Source: Aquila chrysaetos chrysaetos (taxonomy: Eukaryota > Chordata > Aves > Accipitriformes > Accipitridae). Taken from it: a DNA stretch of 64,000 nucleotides. The notes under the pieces were generated by a model. It was given only the letters and a program-made list of their open reading frames with translations. It was not told the origin of the DNA and did not search any database. The position numbers and the translations under genes were made by a program. Positions 47,801-59,900 of the stretch are shown here, piece after piece. How positions within the stretch are numbered: position 1 is the stretch's first letter; each line of letters begins with the position of its first letter. Where the stretch lies: NCBI RefSeq assembly GCF_900496995.4, contig NC_044029.1:1-64000 (forward strand). Reading direction: 5' to 3'.

Positions 47801-50800
47801 ACCACAGCACCGCTGTAAGTGCTGCTTAAAAACCGTTCTTTAAGCATTTCAATTAAGATAGCCAAAAATCAAATCCCAGCAAAACATTTTGCAGGTGAGT
47901 GAAGAGGACCTGAGTGTTGGACTATGTTCAAGAATCAGGGAAGAAAAAGTGTAGATATTTTACTTGTAATCTAAAACCGTTCTAGAAAGGGCAGGAAGCA
48001 AGCATGAACTTAAAAAAGTAAGTAGGCTGCATCACTAATCTTGCATACAACACCACTGAGAAGAGTGCCCAGAATCTTATTAGGTAGCGAATAATGGTTT
48101 TAAATTGGAATTTGCATAGCACACACTCTAAAAAAAAAAAAACCAACCAGAATTCACATGACAATGCCATGACACACTGTTCACTTTACATGTGTTTTAT
48201 GCTTCTTTTCCCTCTATTTGGGTTGGATTTGCCCTCCTCAAGACAGTACATTTTCTGATTTCTTTTCTTCTTAGTGGCAATTGTAAATCCATAGCCTGAA
48301 AGGATGGCAACTACTCTGAGCCAGCATTACTACTGAAAAATTTTCTGTCCTCCCTTTATCACTGCATTGTGCCACCCTATGCTGGCACTTCTGCCTGTGC
48401 AGTTGAACAGTCTGGGTACTGACTGGGTAAAACGTATCTTAGCAAACCAAAAACAGAGGCAATTTTTCAGCAGTGCACCTTTGTCCAACTTGTCAGGCAG
48501 CCACACAAACAGATGTGCTGACAATACGTAGGGAGCAACGTAATAGTGGACTTACGCAGCTAAGGCCTCTTACAGTATCAAGAGGCCACTTCAGAAAATC
48601 TTGAACAACTTCAGTAATATTAGCAGCAATTTTGAGAGATGAGGGGGCTGTTAGGGAGAATTGCTTTTTGTTAGATGTCTCAGTCAGAAGACAGGAAATT
48701 TTGTCTCCCCTTCTCCTCTTTGATCCAACAGAGTGCAGCCTTATAAATACGTGGCGTAACAGGCAGGGAGCAAGAACAAGCAGGTACAAGAGAAAAGGAT
48801 TCTTTTTCATTAGCGTTGCTGCTAAAGAAATTATATCGTTGTTGGAACTGCTCCTTAACACATCCTGTATTAGTCTTGGATAATCCTTTGAAAGCACCTT
48901 CGCAGAAATATTGCTACTAAATGTCTGTCTTAAAAGCTTTAATAGCAAACCCCAATGTAAAGAGACATAAAAAAAATTTTTTAAACTCTTAAACCAGTTT
49001 GTGTATTATATGCAAAATCAGGCTAAAAAGCACTTCTGCCGGTGTAAGTTATGTAGCATCAGGCAAAGACAATCCATCTTGAGGATGATTCACTACTGTC
49101 TAAAGTCTATGCTGGATCAGGATTCCTGAGGACCTTAATAAAGAGAGAGCAGCTCGTATTATAATTTGGCTCATATAGCTAGCTGCAAAGTAGATGGACA
49201 GCAGATGGAAATAGACAGAAGATACAGTAAGACACATTATTTTCATTTTCCACATATTCACCTTGCAATTTGGTGCAAAGACACGCTGTCCCCCGGAGGC
49301 AAAGAACAAGCATTGGTAGTCAGCCATTTAAAGATGAATCTCATTTGAAACAGAAGATGACTATGAGGGAGACTAATGTTCAGACATTGAGCTACTAAAG
49401 GCTTAAAAAGAATGCACATAAACTGTTTTTCACTGTCGACACACTGACTTTCAGACAGACTTACACTACCTAAAGTGATTTACAGAGGAGTCCTGATGAG
49501 TAAAGCAAATGAAGGAAGGTGAGAACATCCAAGTCCCCGGGTTAGACATAACTAAAGTCTATTGAATATGCAAAGCCATGCTTTGGGGCTTTTTGCAGTT
49601 ACTGCACTTCTACTGAAGATTAAAACCAGAAGAAAACCTATAGATTTGGAGAACCTTTCTTACAAGGGAAGCTATTCTTGAAGATTAGTCTAGAAAATAG
49701 TCTAGGCAACCACATGAGAAGCAGGGTATCAGGATTCCTTTCGCTACTGCTGAGCTTTGCTTAAGAAGCTAGTGCCTTCTACTAACAACTTGCTAACCAT
49801 TTTTCTATAATACTTTTTTTATTTCTCTAGTGTTAGATGGGCAATTAAAGCTACCTGATTTCCCAGAGCTGAGGTTTAGACAACTGGTCTTTCATCCCAA
49901 CCTCATACTGAAATGATTTAGTAATCATTTTTGTCATCCCATCCACAAAATGGATAGAATGCCTTTGGTATTAATACAGAAATATGGATGACATACAATT
50001 AGTTTAAAAATGACGCATAGCTCTGCTTCAATCAAATCAGGTACCAAAAAAAAGAAAAAAGAGAATCACATGAGTAAAGTATGAATAGACAAGGAATAGC
50101 TGGCCAAGGACTTGGGCAATACAGAATCTGAAGAGTTTATTCACAAAATAAATATGCACTGAGAGCAGCTGACACTAATAACTGAATCGGAGACTAAACT
50201 CTGATGTGAAGCTGTTTCTGGAACATGAAATTAAGGCGGCTTTCTTTTCAGTTCTTGAGCTACATACAGTGAAATTCCCATTTTGGCACTTTTACAACTA
50301 CTACACATTCCTTTGACATCACAGATTAGATTATTCAATGTACTCTATATGGAGTGCAAAAAGAGCACAGAAAAGCCAAAGCTACTTAAAACACAGAGGG
50401 CTGATGTTGAGCCAAGTGTGCCGTAATAGCACGCATTATCAACGCTTTCAAAAAACAGCATGCATCTTTGACAGGTTTTGAGAGAAGATACTCTGGGCAG
50501 CGTTTATGTAGAGAATTCTTTCTAGCTATAAAGATACCCCTACCAAAGCTGTTCACATTCAGCAAGAGAATGATTTTTTTGTTTGTTTGCTTGCTTAGGA
50601 ATATCTGACATTACTGAAAAATTGTACTGGAGGAACCAGATCTCTCCCTTTATCAAATTGTCAAGGCAACTACTGGAGTCTGGATGAGAATACCCTTGCT
50701 ATTGATAAAAAGAACCTGCAGATAGACTCAGCATTTGCTGAGATCTTCCTTATTATGGACCTCACTTTTCATCTGCACTAACAATTTTGTTTCTGACAGA

Positions 50801-53800
50801 CTTCCAGACTTGTAATAAAGCCTGTCCTTTCAGAAGGGGAGCCTTTAGGATGATATAATAATGCTTGATTTAAGTCCTCTGACTCCACTAACAGGGTTAA
50901 CTTTTGTAGGATTTCACTAGCAGGAAAGAAGTGCTGAGCTGAAAAGAGACACAAGTTATTAAAGTTCTTAGCAAACACTGAAAATTCCAGGTATCTTCAG
51001 AAGTATAATAAAGACATTTCTCCCTTTAACCATACTCTCACTTCTGAAGACTTCAAGTCCTTAGAATAGATCTTCACTGAAAGACAAAGCCAACAGCAGT
51101 CTTTCTTCTTTTTAAATGAGGCATTTCAGTGTTTACACAGTATTCACTCTTATAGCCCGACTATACATTAACATTGAAGTTAGATAACTGTACAGAGAGT
51201 AATAAAACAAACTCTTCACCTAGATAAATTAAACCCATTAAAATGGAGTATGGTACAATCAGTTCACTTTCCTGGCACTGGTCAAAGAAATCAAGAATAC
51301 GTTTCAAAAGGCTGACATGATCACTTGCCAGGACAACAGAGCACTTTACAATTCATCACCACTGGGCTGAAGGCTACAAACTGAGGTAGCTTATGCAAGC
51401 CTAATTAATTTGAGTTGCAAAGCTGAAGCAGTTCACATGATCAAATCAGTCCTGAACTGAAAAGCTGATAACATCCAGCAGAATGTGTGCTTTTTGTAAC
51501 ACTACAGCAAATAATCACACTGGCACACCTAAAATTTAAGCACGGGAGTAGTTCCACTGAGCCAACGGGAATACTGGCAAAGAAATCAACTCCAGATTAA
51601 AACACCTTACTAACATCTATCTGCAGATGTGTGAACTATCCAAACTTCTCTTCCACAGTAAAAGGAGATCTAGACAGTACGGTCATTGAGCCTAAAAGGA
51701 TTCAGCCCACCTTGAGAGAGATACCCAGTGGCTGGCAAACTGAATCTTTCTCTAGGCTCCGCTGCCTAGATCCCTTGTGACTCCAGCACAAGCTTCTACA
51801 CCTAGCTTCTTAGCTGATACCTAAATTTAGATGTCTTAAACTGGAGCTGAATTCCACCTCTAATAAGCTTAAAGTTAATCACATATTAAAGTATATTGCT
51901 AAACCAAGGTCTCAATCAATATGGTTTTAGTCAGCAAGAGTCCTGAAGAGCTGAGTGCAATAAATTCATGAGCACCTCAAGATACTGCAGGACTGAGCTG
52001 ACAGAGCATACTTTGAGGTCTGCATAAATGAAATGCAAGAAGCAACGTTCCTCAACAAATACACATAAATACAAATGCCAAGTTAATCCACTGAGCAGAA
52101 AGGAGTTTCTCAACCATGATTTGCAAGACCACCTACAGTATTTGTGGAATTTTTTCAACAGGGAAGCACAATCAAGCCACTAAGAAAGCCAGATTGCTGC
52201 AGAAGTGTTGAACTGCTTGGGGTCTTCAAAGATAGCTAGCAGGCTACTATAAATATTCAGGACATTCCTACTTTTAACCTCATTAAAAGTACTTGCTTTA
52301 AATCTTCCCACCTTGTCATTTTCATTAGTACTCAGCTACTCATTCAGAAACATACAGAGATAGAGAAAATACCTCCTTATACATCTTGTAAAACCTGCCA
52401 AAGACAACACAGAGCTTACATCCAGAGAACGTTCCTTAATAGGTTTGTACCATTACAGGGGAGTCATCTGACTCCTACATATGTAGCTTCAGTCCTAATC
52501 TCATGATACAGGTAAACATAAACAAACATTTTGGTAATGCTGATGAAAAATAACTCAAGAACATGGTTTTGGGGAAAAAAACAAAAAAAACCAAAAAAAC
52601 CCCCCAAACCCCCCCCCCCCCCAAAAACCCCACCCACAACCCAAACCACAAAAACCCCACAAGCCTGATCATCAGCAACTATTAAGGATTTAAAAATTAA
52701 GTAAGAGTGTTAACCCTTTAAGACACAAAAATTGTAAATAAAAATTGCTAACTTAGTGGTAAATTATTCAGTGTCCCAGTAGCCAGGGTTTACAAAGTCT
52801 TATTAATCTCTCATTATAAAATTCCCAACTTGAGGTGAATGAGCAAACTCTTAAAGCACTGACTTATGCATGTGAACCAGTGCCCAAGTGATCATTATGA
52901 AAAAGCAGAGCACCAAACCATGAAAAAGTGTCAGTTAAAACTAAAAGAGCTTTTGTGAGAAGCATTGTCAAGAGCAGGTTCTGAACAGACACTCTTCTAC
53001 AACCTTGAATACATCACTTCTGTCATCTTACCAATTAGCTTACTATTGCCTCCACAAACTTGAAAACATATTTCAAATAAAAAGATCATCACAGAACACA
53101 ACAGATTTGGAATTAGAATTTAATAAACTGAAAAAGGATGCTACAATTTTACTTTTGTTTAAATTTTTGCTCTTGGGACTCACTATTCTACCTATGTCTT
53201 CCACATAGTCCATTATTCCCATTGCCCTTAGAAGCAGAACACAAAAAATCCAAACCCATACTCTCCCTGTCTCTCCCCAAAAAGTGACAGAACATCATCT
53301 CCCGCAGGCAGTGAGACACCGCTGACTGCTTGACTAAGAATTTTCAAGTCTACAAAACCAGAAACCTAGTATCAACAAGCATGTCCCTAAATAAACTGAA
53401 ATGAAATAAAATAGGAATGTAACCAAAATCTCCTGATTTAAATAGATAATAATTGAAGCTCATTAACAGACAACTAGACAAGTCTATCCAGAAAAGTGGA
53501 AGAGGGTAACTGATACAGAATGAACTGTTCTGTCGGCAACAGCAGCCAAAAGAATTAAATTTCAAAATACAGCTAATTCTTACAGCTTTACACTCTTAAG
53601 TAAAATATTTAGGGTTCCTTTAAAGACAACTTTATTGTTCCTTTAAATACAAACGACTCTGAAGAAGTAAGACACAGAGAAGCGCAAAAGAAAGCTCAAA
53701 AAACTAGGAGCTATGCATTGTTGCCAATCCAGACAACGGAACTTTCCTAGTAAAACTCAAAACTTTACTAATTTGTATGGATGCTTTTTTCCTGAAATGT

Positions 53801-56800
53801 TTCTAATGTTAACCAAAAGATAAATCTGATCAAAGAAACTTGAGGATAACACCTACTGCAAGTGTTCCAAAAAAGTCTAGAAATAACAAAAGACTTCATA
53901 CGGTATTCTAAGAAATAACCACACACTTCATCCAATAAAAGAAGAGATAATATATGCAGAAATCTGCACAACAAAGAGAAAGTCTCCAATCTTCCAAGAA
54001 AAGTATACACACACTACTTTTACCAATACATACTGAAGCCTGGGGAACATGATTTTTTTGTCAAGGGAAATCAATTCCTTGGCAGAGTTTTGAGTATTTG
54101 GCCATTAAGGAAAAGAACACGCTAAATTAACATAGCCTACTCATGTGAGTCATTTTGTTTGTCTTGTGTTATCTCTGAATGTCCTCCTTGAGTGCTTTTG
54201 AAAGAGCGGGTGGTTTGGAATAGCAGAGAAGTCTGCATTTTGCAGACAGGAACAGTAATATGCAGTTCATGAGGATTGCACAGATTATCTTGTGACACAA
54301 AAAAAATGGCAATTCAGGTCCAGTATTTTACCAATAATCTAGTCAATGAAGACATTTAACGTCATAAAATGCCCCCAGAGAACTTATTCTTTCAGAAGCA
54401 TAAGATTCTAGACTTGAATTAAGAAAAAAAAAATTCACTCAATCTTTGTTACCTACAGATCTTGAATGCAAAAATGCGTCAAAATTTTCCTATCAAAACT
54501 CTGGAGAAAATTCCACAGTCATTTTCCAAATCAACGATAAACTGTCTGGTCACACTACATGCCTCTTCCCCTTTTAGAAACTGTGCTATTAAGAGAGAAG
54601 GTCCATTTCTTCAGACCCATGACTAGGTAAACAGCAGGACATCACATGGGTCAGATAAAGCCTGTCTCTTATGAGACCCTTTCCACAACTCCCACTAAAA
54701 GGATTAAACTAGACATGTCTTGTGGTACAATGACTAATTGCATTATGAGGAAGAAAAGGAAACAAAAAAAAAAAAAAAAAAAAGGAAGATATATTGACAT
54801 TCACTGAATAAGGAGTTTATATTAGTACTCCAAGAGCAGCAGCAGAATCCAGTATGAGACAGATGAGAACTTTCAGTGAGGACTTAAATTGGGTAAGCAG
54901 GCCCAACCTACATGCTTGGTCTGCACCATAGGAGGCATTATTGCATGATACCTACAACTTTTGTAGGTCTAAAGATAAACATTTCTTATTTGCTAAAGAC
55001 AGCCATTCTACAAATCTTTGCTTATACAAATTAGACCACAATGAAAAGCTGTCAAATTAATCTTTCAACAGTATCTTCTTGTGGATTCTGACCAATGACT
55101 TTGTATGTTTTTACAGCATACTGTTATGTTCCATATCTTCCCCCAACCATGAGCTATTTTGCTCATCACACAACCAAAAGAGTGGACAACATAATAGATG
55201 TGTGAAGAGGAACACCTTCTCCCTTTTTTCCCCATTTTGTTTGGACAGTAATGCCCAGAACAATTCAAAATAAAACTACATACGCATTGATACACAAAGC
55301 TTTGTTATCAATTTGTTATCACTTACAAAAAAAGAATGACTTGAAGGTAAGTAAATATATGCAAGATGCATTACCTTCAGTATATGCTGAACACACCACA
55401 TTAACTTCAAGACATCTGATTTTTGTGATATGACAGAACTTTGCAATACAAAAGAGTGTCTTTAAGGATAGGAAAAAAAATTCAGGAAGCCACAAGAGTT
55501 ATGAAGAAGCTCAACAAGTGGGCCTTTTCTATTCCACTGCCTTTTTTATTAAGACAAATGCTAAGTTCTCTAGTTCAGTCCTACTATTTATTTTGCGTCT
55601 TCTTCCTGTGCTTCTTAGCAATTACAGTTGTACCTACTTTTGCAGGGACTCTTTCAAAGAGGGAAGGACAGACTGTAACTATCGGTCTGTCAGTACAAGC
55701 ACCAAAATTAGTAAAATAAAATTAGTGCGTGCATGCATGTTTGAAGCCCTTTGATCAACCAAAAATGTTATGGTAGTTTAAAATCGCAGCTACTTGGAAA
55801 GCATATTAGAGGCCAGGTGACAGGTAAATCAGTTACCAAGTTTACAATTTTGCAAATGAACTTCATTCTGTATTTCATTAAAGGCTCCAGTCAGGTTAGC
55901 CATTTGGAATGATACAGCACAGAGAACCAATAATGCTTCAAATAATCCTTAAGACAGGTTTTCCAGTACTTATCTTCCCCTTTGCCACAGGGTAAGAAAA
56001 TGTGACAACCTGAGTAAGAAAAGCTACCAAAGTGCAGCCCTAAGAATGGTAGGCACACGAGACTGCAAATCATACATCTCTCTACTGTTAATTATTCTAA
56101 CACCATGGAACATTAGGTTAAATAATCAATGCAACGTAACTCACCTACCTTCCACAAAGAATAAGCTATCTTAAATCAGGCACCACAAGGTAAAGCACAG
56201 GCACAATGACAAAGCTACTGCCAACAGTCAAAGCACCTTGTTTGCTATGCCCAGGCAGAGGAACCTCTAATATAGAGTACACAAAGATCCAACAAGTTAC
56301 TAGTATGCCATAAATGGAGATTTTCAAATTGCCTTAGAATTTGTGAAAATGGCACAGTAACTGGATATTGTACAGTGAGTGTCACTATCACGTTAAATGT
56401 ATCTCAGCTTGTAGAAACGTAATTATTGGAATTTTCAACTGTTTTCACTAAAACATTTCTGAAGAAAGAAAAATCACCTCTCTTCCCTATACAAATATTT
56501 GTGTGGGATACTTTCTCACTACAACATAAAAGTCTTAAGAAAGTAACTTTATAATGTATGCATAAATTGTATTTCCTTTTTTTCTGCTAGTTGCAACTGT
56601 ACCAGCTTAAAACCACTTTGCTATAGTGCAATTCAGGTAGGTAACATCTTTTTTTTTTTTTTTTTTATGTTATAGCAAACAATGTTGAATTTTTAAGTAA
56701 TAATTAGCATACAGAACAGGAAACTTCTAAAAATTAACTTCATAACCCATAAATTAGTCGTTTATAAAAGCTCCTCTGAACTACCAGAGTGCACTGGATA

Positions 56801-56998
56801 GACGCTTGCTGAAAAACATTAAATTAAAAGAGGTATGACAAAGAACAAATATAATACAACTTCTCCATTCTTATCTAAATAAAACACAAGATTAGCTACA
56901 TACAGTTCCAGAGAGCACATCATGAGGGCAGCAGTTAAGAAGGTGGCTCTTGCACACTCTGTCATCACTGAATTTGATTCGCTGACGGGTTGTGTCAC
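35673..56998 (-). CDS. LUC7L2: LUC7L2, U1 snRNP-associated splicing factor (exons 2-10; exon 1 outside or unseen)
   Basis: Nine minus-strand exons join in one frame: 56904-56998, 47255-47353, 46265-46375, 45453-45596, 44086-44262, 41719-41810, 40210-40239, 39116-39310 and 35673-35865 (1,136 nt). All use GT-AG. The protein has a CCCH-type finger (CKSHLLNCCPHD to GECLKVH), a coiled coil (AERVHELNEEIGKLLAKVEQ), a C2H2 finger (CEVCSAYLGLHDN to HFGGKLH) and an arginine/serine-rich tail ending SSEEREAGEI. ERKRRTRSKSREKRHRHRS identifies LUC7L2 rather than LUC7L. LUC7 proteins bind U1 snRNP and influence 5' splice-site choice in the nucleus. The usual first exon (about 20 codons) is not in the window, so intron 1 exceeds 7 kb. 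With it the protein would be about 398 residues, against 392 in human. No frame damage is seen. Confidence 0.95.
35866..39115 (-). other. LUC7L2 intron 9
   Basis: 3.25-kb intron with an A run at 36870-36889. No additional exon, RNA gene or mobile element was recognised. Confidence 0.6.
39116..39310 (-). CDS. LUC7L2: LUC7L2 exon 9 (main RS domain)
   Basis: A 195-nt exon entirely of RS/RE dipeptide-rich sequence (RSRSRDRRRHRSRSASRERK, then SRSRSRSHHRSRHSSRERS). It is much more GC-rich than the surrounding introns. The donor is GTACAT, a non-optimal site that often accompanies regulated splicing. Confidence 0.94.
40210..40239 (-). CDS. LUC7L2: LUC7L2 exon 8 (30-nt microexon)
   Basis: Encodes SRSHSKHTK plus split Arg codons on both sides; human LUC7L2 has SRSHSKNPK here. 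The acceptor is TTTATTTCAG, the donor GTATGT. At 30 nt it is divisible by three, so skipping would keep the frame. A solo LTR begins only 114 bp upstream of its acceptor. Confidence 0.9.
40354..40945 (+). mobile_element. Solo LTR, antisense in LUC7L2 intron 7
   Basis: Begins TGTCCTGGTTTTGGCTGG and ends TTAAACCACAACA. It has TATATAA at 40614-40620, a T-rich and ATT-rich stretch, and an ATTAAA polyadenylation-type signal near 40810. It is flanked by TTATT (40349-40353) and TTGTT (40946-40950), a 5-bp target duplication with one mismatch. It is of the same family as the fragments at 6767-6925 and 7604-7800. The plus orientation is opposite to LUC7L2 transcription, which avoids premature polyadenylation by its signal. 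Confidence 0.92.
41719..41810 (-). CDS. LUC7L2: LUC7L2 exon 7
   Basis: Encodes RIVADKQEKRNQERLKRREE and the following REREE/REKLR charged helix that leads into the RS domain. Ends in phase 2 (AG|G) before the microexon. Confidence 0.94.
41811..44085 (-). other. LUC7L2 intron 6
   Basis: Contains a (TG)n(TA)n microsatellite at 41961-41988. The stretch 42100-42590 is somewhat GC-richer than its surroundings and may be an old repeat, but I cannot name it. No exon was recognised. Confidence 0.5.
41961..41988. repeat. TG/TA dinucleotide microsatellite
   Basis: About eight TG units followed by TA units, in a LUC7L2 intron. Confidence 0.85.
44086..44262 (-). CDS. LUC7L2: LUC7L2 exon 6 (second zinc finger)
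   Basis: 177 nt, phase 0 at both ends. Encodes EVYRNSMPASSFQQQKLRVC, then the C2H2 finger CEVCSAYLGLHDNDRRLADH with FGGKLH and GFIEIREKLEELR. This segment is close to identical in LUC7L and LUC7L2 across vertebrates. Confidence 0.96.
44349..44586. repeat. Perfect 116-bp tandem duplication in LUC7L2 intron 5
   Basis: 44349-44464 and 44471-44586 read identically (ATAACCAAATTC... to ...GACATATTTAA), separated by 6 bp (TCGGAC) that repeats part of the unit's own end. The period is 122 bp. The duplication starts 87 bp upstream of the exon 6 acceptor. Confidence 0.95.
45453..45596 (-). CDS. LUC7L2: LUC7L2 exon 5 (coiled coil)
   Basis: 144 nt, phase 0. Encodes AERVHELNEEIGKLLAKVEQ, LGADGNVEESQKVMDEVEKA and RVKKREAE, the helical segment between the two zinc fingers. 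It differs from human by conservative changes (LGAE to LGAD, RAKK to RVKK). Confidence 0.95.
46265..46375 (-). CDS. LUC7L2: LUC7L2 exon 4
   Basis: 111 nt, phase 0. Encodes AMDHLQSFIADCDRRTEVAK and KRLAETQEEISAEVAAK, matching human over its whole length. The acceptor is ATATTGTAG, the donor GTAAGC. Confidence 0.95.
47255..47353 (-). CDS. LUC7L2: LUC7L2 exon 3
   Basis: 99 nt, phase 0. Encodes RMDLGECLKVHDLALRADYE and IASKDQDFFFELD. It carries the last Cys and His of the first zinc finger. The acceptor is CTCTTTTCAG, the donor GTATGT. Confidence 0.95.
47354..56903 (-). other. LUC7L2 intron 2
   Basis: 9.5-kb AT-rich intron. The longest open frame is 48493-48948 (minus, 151 codons), without recognised similarity. 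A/C-rich low complexity lies at 52575-52660 with a C run near 52608-52622. A and T runs lie near 54764-54783 and 56649-56666. No exon or RNA gene was recognised. Confidence 0.5.
52575..52660 (-). repeat. A/C-rich low-complexity tract (G-rich on the transcribed strand)
   Basis: The plus strand is built of A and C runs (AAAAACCCC-type). In the LUC7L2 pre-mRNA the tract is therefore G-rich with several runs of three or more G, which could form a G-quadruplex. Confidence 0.6.
56904..56998 (-). CDS. LUC7L2: LUC7L2 exon 2
   Basis: 95 nt. Starts with two bases completing a Gly codon and encodes DTTRQRIKFSDDRVCKSHLL and NCCPHDVLSGT. It contains the first residues of the CCCH-type finger. The acceptor is CTATATTGCAG, the donor GTATGT. 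Confidence 0.95.
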
Positions 56999-59900
56999 CT
57001 GCAATATAGAAATCAACACATCCAGGTTAGAAATCTGTGGAAGCCAAACATGTTCTGCAGATTACATGCAAAGCATTAACACTGCCCTGTCACATCGTGA
57101 AGGTCTATGGAAACTAGAACTTAAACCACTGTATGCTTCTTTGCCAAATAACACCAAAACCACAAATACGTGTTTTAATGCTCTATGCTATTTAACAATC
57201 CTCTCACACTTCCCCTTCAAATATGCAGCGTGAAAAGTGCTTGAAACAAGAAAGACAGCATTAGGTTAAAAACACTTTGCTACAACAGCATTTGTTAAAT
57301 GAGCTATATAATGTTCTATTCAGATTTTGCATGAAATACTGATGTATTTGTATGCAACAATTAGCATATAAAAGCAGCCTCATAAACACAAAATTATACA
57401 CACTGAGTCTTCACCGAATCCCACCTGATACTCATTTTATGATTTTGCTCTTGGATGCAATGCACCCTCTTACTTCTGATGAGAGTAGCATAAAGAGTTG
57501 GCAGAAGAATGATTTTAAATGCTTACAAACCTGAAAAAAAGTCAAACATATGGACATAGCCTACATGCAAAATTATTTTACAGATGTTTGCATATCTCTC
57601 TATCATAAGCCATATTTTCTTTTCTACATGCTGCTTGTTGGGCTGGGAACATCTCAATTATATCTTCGGCATTGCAGGCTGTGGTTCCTGCATCAGCAGA
57701 AGCATCAACTGAGGTCCAATTGCAAGTTTAAATAACCCCATCTTGGAGCAAGACCTAAAGTCTTCAGAACAAAGTAACCAGCTGGTATTTTGGGGATGAG
57801 GGCGGGAATACGTCTTCCTTTGAGTCATAACATAATTGTCACTAGTTGAGATTCAGAAGAGAGATCACTGCTATGGCTCTCTTGTTGTTAAGACACAGGC
57901 ATGATAAAACACCTTAATCTCTCTTGGGATGTATCTATTAATTTTTTAAAACATAACAACTTGTTAAGATCTCTGATCACTGAAAACCTACTGGTGAATT
58001 ACTGAAGCAAAGAGGGCTGCTGGGGGAAAAAAAGACATAAAATGATTTCAGATAGCAGCCTTTTCCATTTCATCAAATATTTTAAAGAGTGTAGATACAT
58101 TCGGTAGTTATTAAAGTTTTTTTTATGGCTTCATGACCTGAAATGCTGAGAATTTTGAATCTATTAAACAATTCAAGATGCCAAATTCATTACTGAGGTA
58201 ACTACAACAGAGGGGAATAAATAAAAAGCCCGTATCTTATCAGTCAAGCCTTTCTTACTATTATGTAATCAGATTTTTAAATATCAGTTCTATGCATAGG
58301 ATGCTAATATATAACATTTTCAGATGGGCCAAGTTTCAGATTATTAAGCAAAAAAAAAAAGTTTCCAAAATCACCACATGCTTAATTTGCCTGCAGGATA
58401 CAACAGTTAAAACCTGTAATCCACAGGCTAAAGACAGCTTCAAAGCAGTTCAACAATAGGTTTTCTAGAGGGTGACCTTACTGCTCAGTTATACTTACAC
58501 TACTAAAAATTTAGACCAATCCCCTTATAATCATGCCTGCTACTGCAGTAAAAAGTTTTGAGTTTGGCTTTTTTTGCTTTTTAGGAGGTGGATCCGTATT
58601 TTTTTAAACACGTAATTGCGTTTGTTCCACATTCATTAACACATCTGAAAAGTTATTGATAACTCACGGCTCGGCGAATGCGGGGCCTTTCTGACACTCC
58701 CTTGCAGATTGATGTAGGCAGGCAAAGATACATTGAACCTTTATAAATAAAACAAGGGGCCAGATTGTTCAGTTTGTATAGAATAATAGACTCTGCCAGC
58801 AATTTTAACACAGCATCTAGAAATACATGTTGACTGTAAAGATTCTTCTATATAAAGACACATGAACAAAATCAAGAAAAGTATTTTAAAAAATACAGCT
58901 GATGGCCTAACAGCACTAACCTATCAGAGGTCAAGGATTTATCAAGACCAGAAAATTGCTGAAAGACTCATGGTTCCATAGGTAAAGTTGGCAAGTAGTA
59001 TTTTCACAGACATTACCTCAACATCTAGATGTAGCTTTTTTCATACCTCTACCACAACTAGGAACTGATGCTACAGCTGCAGTACAGTCTTTTTTCATTT
59101 AAGTGGCTAGCATGATAATCACAATTATCAAACTGAGATAAGACAATATAGGAAAAATTAAAAAAAAAAAAAAAGTAGCAGAAACTGATCAATGACAGCC
59201 TCAAGAACATGTTCCACGTTTACATTTTAAAAGTTTATTCTTTCTGCACTGTGCCTTCAGTCTAGTATTTAACAGACTTTCAGAAGGCTCCCATACACAG
59301 AACATTCAGGTATTTACCTTTTCCTTCCTATGAAAAGCAGTTTCATACATTTGCATTTCTTTTTAATCTATGCTGTTTCAGAAGGAAAGGTTGATCAAAA
59401 TGGTAAGGTGTCCTATAACTATGTCCTAACAATGACTGAATTTTGTGTCCCTCTGGCAGCTCATTCACAAATCTGATAGCCTCAGAAGAAAATGCTTTTA
59501 TTTCTTCATGAATTTTGTGAGCTCCAATACCCCTAAATAGTGCAGACCTGTTGGCAAGGGCAGAAAACACATTCTGCTGCTGACCTACAGATCAATCATC
59601 TCGAGTAGGTGATGACCTGGGGTCTACACAGGTTGCTGCTGGGCGAGGACGGAATGAAACCTACAGATCCACTATACACCTGACATTCAGCCTACAGCAA
59701 AAGACACTTTTGCAGATGCCTTCTAAGAATTACAATAACATGAATAGATGCGTTCTTAAGCCAAGGACTTCATCATTATGTCAGATAACCAAGATGCTAC
59801 TTCTCTTTGTCAAAACGTACTTATGTTGATACACTCTTTGTATTGGCAGTCAATCAGGTGAATGCTAAACAATGTTTAAGAGTATTAAAAAAAAACAAAA

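Noticed and set aside
35673..56998. LUC7L or LUC7L3 instead of LUC7L2
   Set aside because: The RS domain contains ERKRRTRSKSREKRHRHRS and the tail SYESANGRSED, which are specific to LUC7L2.
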